Below are positions 60,446 to 64,000 of a DNA stretch of 64,000 nucleotides, in pieces (positions within the stretch are counted from its first letter, which is position 1; the number at the start of each line of letters is the position of its first letter). This DNA comes from an uncultured Lachnospiraceae bacterium. Lineage in GTDB: Bacteria; Bacillota; Clostridia; Lachnospirales; Lachnospiraceae. The notes beneath the pieces were generated by a model. It worked only from the letters and a program-made list of their open reading frames with translations. It had not been told where the DNA came from and searched no databases. The DNA lies in contig CANQBH010000003.1 of the NCBI GenBank assembly GCA_947589155.1, forward strand, positions 1 through 64,000, read 5' to 3'. Both the position numbers and the translations under genes were made by a program.

Positions 60446-60736
60446 TTACTGCCGGGAAGCGTTGTCTTCTTCCGTCCGGATATCTTCCAGTTCGCTCTGT
60501 TCTTCCGCCTCGGCCGGTTCTTCTTCCGGCTCCTCCTCCATCACTTTGAACGATCTTTCGATCACGACGCGGAGCACGATCCCCAAGATGCCGAAGACGA
60601 CAACGGAACCCAAAAGCCTCATCGTAAATACGGAAAACGGTACGCCCTGCACGATCGACGCCACGCAGGAAATTCCTGCCGCGAGCAGCGTCACCATGAT
60701 CGGGATCGGTTTTGCATTGATGCGCTTTGCTTTCAT
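60446..60736 (-). CDS. Small membrane protein between cheD and fliA
   Basis: The 96-residue protein has two predicted membrane helices (IPIMVTLLAAGISCVASIVQ, about 11-30; LLGSVVVFGILGIVLRVVIE, about 41-61). A very acidic tail follows (EEEPEEEPAEAEEQSELEDI). I do not recognise the family. Similar small membrane proteins sit beside sigD in clostridial motility operons, but no role is known. Confidence 0.6.
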   Translation of the reverse strand: MKAKRINAKPIPIMVTLLAAGISCVASIVQGVPFSVFTMRLLGSVVVFGILGIVLRVVIERSFKVMEEEPEEEPAEAEEQSELEDIRTEEDNASRQ

Positions 60737-60745
60737 CCTTGTCTC

Positions 60746-61234
60746 CTAGATCGTCTTTTCCGGCTTGCCGACGGCCTTGATAAGATAATCCCCCGTCTCG
60801 CTGTAAAGTTCCACGGTCCGTCCGAAATTTAAGCCCGTATCCTCCGCCACAAGGCGGATACCGAGCGCCTTGAGTTTTTCTCTGGAAGCGATGGCGTTCT
60901 TTTCGCCGATATTGATACTCTGCGCGCTGGAATTGCTCAACTCAAACATCTTCGCGCCGCCGGCGATCTTTGCGACGATACGGCTCTTGTTCGCGCCCTC
61001 TTTGATCATATCGTCGTATAATTTTTGTATGCCCGTATCCGCGAATTTCGCGATATTGGCATTGTTTCTGATCTGTGTACTGTCAGGCAGCATAATATGC
61101 GCAAGACCGCTGATCTTCGTGACCGGATCGTACAACGCAATACCGATGCACGATCCCAGACCGATGGTCGTCAAGACGTCGGGCGCTCTGCACACTTTCA
61201 GATCTGCCATTCCGACCTTTATCAATTGTCCCAT
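60746..61234 (-). CDS. cheD: Chemoreceptor glutamine deamidase CheD
   Basis: CheD deamidates glutamines of chemoreceptors and stimulates CheC. The 162-residue protein has the catalytic Cys in TIGLGSCIGIALYD (about residue 28) and His in SGLAHIMLPDST (about 46). The conserved KIAGGAKMFELSNSSAQSIN and IGEKNAIASREKLKALGI follow. It is 11 bases after cheC, so the pair is co-transcribed. Confidence 0.95.
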   Translation of the reverse strand: MGQLIKVGMADLKVCRAPDVLTTIGLGSCIGIALYDPVTKISGLAHIMLPDSTQIRNNANIAKFADTGIQKLYDDMIKEGANKSRIVAKIAGGAKMFELSNSSAQSINIGEKNAIASREKLKALGIRLVAEDTGLNFGRTVELYSETGDYLIKAVGKPEKTI

Positions 61235-61245
61235 TATCTATCCCC

Positions 61246-61860
61246 TTAAACAGGCAACCCCAACGCCCGCAGGATCTTTTCGTAAGAATCCTCCTCCGGC
61301 ATCAGGATAAAATATCCGTCTATTCCCAGTTCATCGCTGAACTCCGTCTTGATCAGCAGCGCATTATCCCCCATCATGCCGAACTGGATCGCCGGCACGC
61401 TCAGGATCGCCGCCGCCATATCGATGGCAACAAACGGGACGGTCGGCGTGATGGTAAGGTTGGTCAGTCCGGACAACGCGGACAGATAGGATCCCGCAAT
61501 GATATTGCCGACCTCTTTGATCGCGGAAAGATCCATTTCGTCAAAATCTTCCATATAATCGTCCGCCCGCATCATCAGGCGGTTGACAATATGGTGCGCG
61601 GACGGCATATCCATCAGAAACATCATGCTCCCGTTGATGTCCGTCTCGACCCCGAGCATGATCCCGACGATCACGTCGTCCTCCGCGCCAATGGAAGTGC
61701 CGATCTTTTCCACCGGCAGAAACTGTACTTCAGGGACGTTCATATCGATCCGCAGGCCGAGCATATCCGCGATCGCCGTCGTGGCGTTGCCCGCGCCGAT
61801 ATTGCCGATCTCCTTCAGCACATCCATATACATTTCATTGACTTGTTGTAAACTCAGCAT
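61246..61860 (-). CDS. cheC: CheY-P phosphatase CheC
   Basis: CheC removes phosphate from CheY-P, helped by CheD. The 204-residue protein has both active-site motifs of the family. The first is VLKEIGNIGAGNATTAIADM (about residue 15) and the second IKEVGNIIAGSYLSALSGLT (about 115); each has the key Glu and Asn. The length matches CheC rather than the shorter CheX. It is 16 bases after cheW. Confidence 0.95.
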   Translation of the reverse strand: MLSLQQVNEMYMDVLKEIGNIGAGNATTAIADMLGLRIDMNVPEVQFLPVEKIGTSIGAEDDVIVGIMLGVETDINGSMMFLMDMPSAHHIVNRLMMRADDYMEDFDEMDLSAIKEVGNIIAGSYLSALSGLTNLTITPTVPFVAIDMAAAILSVPAIQFGMMGDNALLIKTEFSDELGIDGYFILMPEEDSYEKILRALGLPV

Positions 61861-61876
61861 TTACGCACTCCTCATT

Positions 61877-62347
61877 CTATGATACTTCCACCTCGTTCAA
61901 AACAGACGAGATCTCAAGAATGGAGATCAACTGTTCTCCGTTCTTTCCGATACCGCTGATATAGTTTCCCTTGTCGCTCTGCGATCCCTGCGCGTTCCTA
62001 TCGATCTCGTCTTCGGTCAGCGCAATGACCTCGCGCACTTCGTCAACGACCACGCCGACCAAGCCCTGTTCTTCGGTCTTCAAGATGATGATACGGGACA
62101 GATCGGTAAACGTATCGTCCTCAAGCCCCATCTTGCGGCGCAGGCTCATCAGCGGCACGACCTCGCCGCGCAGGTTGATGATCCCGATATAGTGGAACGG
62201 CGCTTTCGGCACTCTGGTGATCTTGCACATGCGCACGATATTGTCGACAAAGGAGATGTCCAGCCCGTACTGTTCATTTCCAATGGATACAACGATATAT
62301 TGAACCTTTTCCTGTTCAACGATTTCTACTCCATATTCATCCGTCAT
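61877..62347 (-). CDS. cheW: Chemotaxis coupling protein CheW
   Basis: CheW links chemoreceptors to CheA. The 156-residue protein has QYIVVSIGNEQYGLDISFVD near residue 17. TRVPKAPFHYIGIINLRGEV and PLMSLRRKMGLEDD follow, and the VVDEVREVI block completes the CheW fold. It is 17 bases after cheA. Confidence 0.95.
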   Translation of the reverse strand: MTDEYGVEIVEQEKVQYIVVSIGNEQYGLDISFVDNIVRMCKITRVPKAPFHYIGIINLRGEVVPLMSLRRKMGLEDDTFTDLSRIIILKTEEQGLVGVVVDEVREVIALTEDEIDRNAQGSQSDKGNYISGIGKNGEQLISILEISSVLNEVEVS

Positions 62348-62364
62348 GCTTTTTTACCTCCCAA

Positions 62365-64000
62365 CTAAAAGATCGCGTTTACGTCGATGATCAGCGCCAC
62401 TTCGCCGTCGCCGAGGATGGTCGCGCCGCTGATGATCTTGTTATTGTCGATACACTTGCCCAGCGATTTGATAACGATTTCCTGCTGTCCGATCAGATTA
62501 TCCACAACAAGGCCCGCCAGATTGTCGCCCTTCTTGACAACGACGACGGTCAGGTTTTCGGATTCTTCTTCCTTCGGCGCGGAATCCAAGAGTTTGTCCA
62601 GACGGATCAGCGGAATGACCAGCCCTCTTAAATGGATGACTTCTTCCGCCTGCACATACTTGATGTCGCCGACCGGAATATCTTCGATGTTCTGGATGGA
62701 GCCCAGAGCGATCGCGTATTTCTCATCCCTGACTTCGACCATCAGCGCCTGAATGATCGCAAGCGTCAGCGGCAACCGGACGGTAAAGGTCGTGCCGGAA
62801 CCCAGCGTGCTCTTAACATCCACATCGCCGCCCAGCGCTTCAATGCCGGATTTGACGACGTCCAGACCGACGCCTCGGCCGGAGATGTCCGTGATCTGCT
62901 TCGCCATGGAAAATCCCGGGTTGAACAGGAAGTCGATGATCTCCTTCTGTGAAAGGTTGGCCGCCTGTTCCTCTGAGACCAGACCGCGTTCCACCGCTTT
63001 GGCGCGGACTTTGTCCGTATTGATACCGGCGCCGTCGTCGCCGACTTCGATGATGACGTTATTGCCTTCCTGGAAGGCTTTCAGGAAAATGCTTCCGGCT
63101 TCCGGCTTGCCAATGCGGACGCGTTCTTCCGGCGGCTCGATACCGTGATCGGCGGAATTACGCAGAAGATGCTGTAACGGATCGCCGATCTGATCGACCA
63201 CGGTACGGTCCAGTTCCGTTTCTTCACCGGACATATATAATTCCATCGGTTTGTTTAATTTGCGGCTCAGATCCCGAATCATACGCGGGAACTTGTTGAC
63301 AACGCTCTCGATCGGCACCATGCGGACCTTCATGACCGACTCGTGGAGATTGGTCGTGATTCTCTCCAGATATTCGATCTGGTCGTGGAAGGACTGGGAG
63401 GCGTAATCGCCGCTCTGCTCGGAGTCGCTGATGGATACGAGGCTGTTCTTCGCGATGATCAGCTCGCTGACCTGATTCATGAGCGCGTCCAGTTTTTCGA
63501 TATCCACACGCACGGTCCGGCTCGTCACCGGCTTGTTTGCCGAGCCCTTGCCGCTTGCCGCGTTGCCGTTTGCGGACTTCTGCTGTGCTGCCGCGGCCGC
63601 AGGTTTTGCCGCCGGTTCCGGTACGGCCTTTTCCTGCGTCTGCGCCGGCGCTTCTTCTTTCTTTTCTTCTTTTTCGTCATAAGCGGACGCCTGCACCGCT
63701 TCCGCTTCCACCTTTTCGATCTCGGAGACCTCGCTGATACTTGCGACGATCGGATCGAGTTCGGACGCGGAGGATACGATCAGATGGAACGTAAGGTCGA
63801 ACTTCTCGTCTTCAATGTCCTGCGAACTCGGGTTGTAAACGAGGATCTCGCCGAAATCCTCGATCGCCTTGAAGACAAGAAAGGCTCTGGCCGCCTTGAG
63901 CAGGCAGTCCTTTTGAATATGTACCGTCATGCCGTAAAGATGCAGTCCCGCATCTTCGGCTTCATGCAGACGCGCAATGGAAGGATCGTCCAGTTCCAGA
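62365..64000 (-). CDS. cheA: Chemotaxis histidine kinase CheA (5' end outside the window)
   Basis: CheA phosphorylates CheY and CheB. The frame is open to the window edge, and the codons before the in-window ATG at 63930 (LHEAEDAGLHLYG) continue the P2 domain, so that ATG is not the start. Visible domains: part of P2; an Ala/Glu-rich linker; P3 dimerisation (VRVDIEKLDALMNQVSELII); P4 kinase with N box (LRNSADHGIEPPEERV), G1 (GDDGAGIN) and G2 (GRGVGLDVVK); and P5, CheW-like, at the end. The P1 histidine domain lies outside. Confidence 0.95.
   Translation of the reverse strand, partial: LELDDPSIARLHEAEDAGLHLYGMTVHIQKDCLLKAARAFLVFKAIEDFGEILVYNPSSQDIEDEKFDLTFHLIVSSASELDPIVASISEVSEIEKVEAEAVQASAYDEKEEKKEEAPAQTQEKAVPEPAAKPAAAAAQQKSANGNAASGKGSANKPVTSRTVRVDIEKLDALMNQVSELIIAKNSLVSISDSEQSGDYASQSFHDQIEYLERITTNLHESVMKVRMVPIESVVNKFPRMIRDLSRKLNKPMELYMSGEETELDRTVVDQIGDPLQHLLRNSADHGIEPPEERVRIGKPEAGSIFLKAFQEGNNVIIEVGDDGAGINTDKVRAKAVERGLVSEEQAANLSQKEIIDFLFNPGFSMAKQITDISGRGVGLDVVKSGIEALGGDVDVKSTLGSGTTFTVRLPLTLAIIQALMVEVRDEKYAIALGSIQNIEDIPVGDIKYVQAEEVIHLRGLVIPLIRLDKLLDSAPKEEESENLTVVVVKKGDNLAGLVVDNLIGQQEIVIKSLGKCIDNNKIISGATILGDGEVALIIDVNAIF

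Overview
The window is a gene-dense stretch of a chromosome from a motile low-GC-lineage Firmicute. It most resembles a Clostridia/Lachnospiraceae-type genome of moderately high GC (judged by eye, mid-fifties percent). The evidence is PolC-type replicase, a rimP-nusA-ylxR-ylxQ-infB-rbfA-nrnA-truB-ribF operon, an L20-type leader before infC-rpmI-rplT, a CheC/CheD chemotaxis system, FapA, a Na+-translocating decarboxylase cluster, strong AGGAGG ribosome binding sites and TTGACA/TATAAT promoters. Almost everything lies on the minus strand, so the genes read from right to left. Only three genes are on plus: a YprB-like nuclease, one D,D-carboxypeptidase and a GNAT acetyltransferase. I see no insertion sequence, prophage, CRISPR array or integration site.

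Layout from right to left in transcription order. (1) 56.4-64.0 kb: the end of a motility/chemotaxis operon (cheA, cut by the window edge, then cheW, cheC, cheD, a small membrane protein, sigma factor fliA, fapA, and three poorly known genes), closed by a terminator. (2) 54.5-56.4 kb: rpsB-tsf with its own promoter and terminator. (3) 33.3-53.7 kb: a very long co-directional run. It goes from a cytosolic sensor-GGDEF protein, polysaccharide deacetylase and bactofilin to pyrH-frr, uppS-cdsA-dxr-rseP-ispG-polC, then pheA, ppx, ppk and a HAD phosphatase. polC is broken by an apparent one-base deletion in a T-run. (4) 32.9-33.3 kb: a small, unidentified transcription unit with its own promoter, two palindromes and a terminator. 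(5) 31.5-32.8 kb: infC-rpmI-rplT behind an attenuator leader; infC appears to start at ATT. (6) 30.3-31.4 kb: galE. (7) 21.7-30.3 kb: tRNA-Glu(CTC), a terminator, then the nusA-infB operon. (8) 20.6-21.7 kb: an SH3-NlpC/P60 wall hydrolase behind a consensus promoter with a WalR-like box. (9) 17.7-20.5 kb: rpsO and pnp. (10) 12.8-17.7 kb: a subtilisin-like protease, two D,D-carboxypeptidases and scpA-scpB. (11) 6.5-12.8 kb: a five-gene biotin-dependent Na+-pump decarboxylase/transcarboxylase operon followed by an RpiR regulator. (12) 1.2-6.5 kb: flavoprotein-cmk-ispH-rpsA-cheR, then a PH-domain membrane protein and the YprB-like nuclease.

Most genes are housekeeping (translation, RNA decay, isoprenoid and phospholipid synthesis, replication, cell wall). 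The interest lies mainly in regulation: attenuators, an ATT start, a WalR-like box over a wall hydrolase, tRNA-terminator-operon coupling, and a 17-bp hairpin inside a signal peptide. The decarboxylase cluster, with two different carboxyltransferases and a lipoprotein-type gamma subunit, is also notable. I did not find a clearly novel multi-gene system. The least explained elements are the 32.9-33.3 kb transcription unit and the uncharacterised genes at the end of the motility operon.
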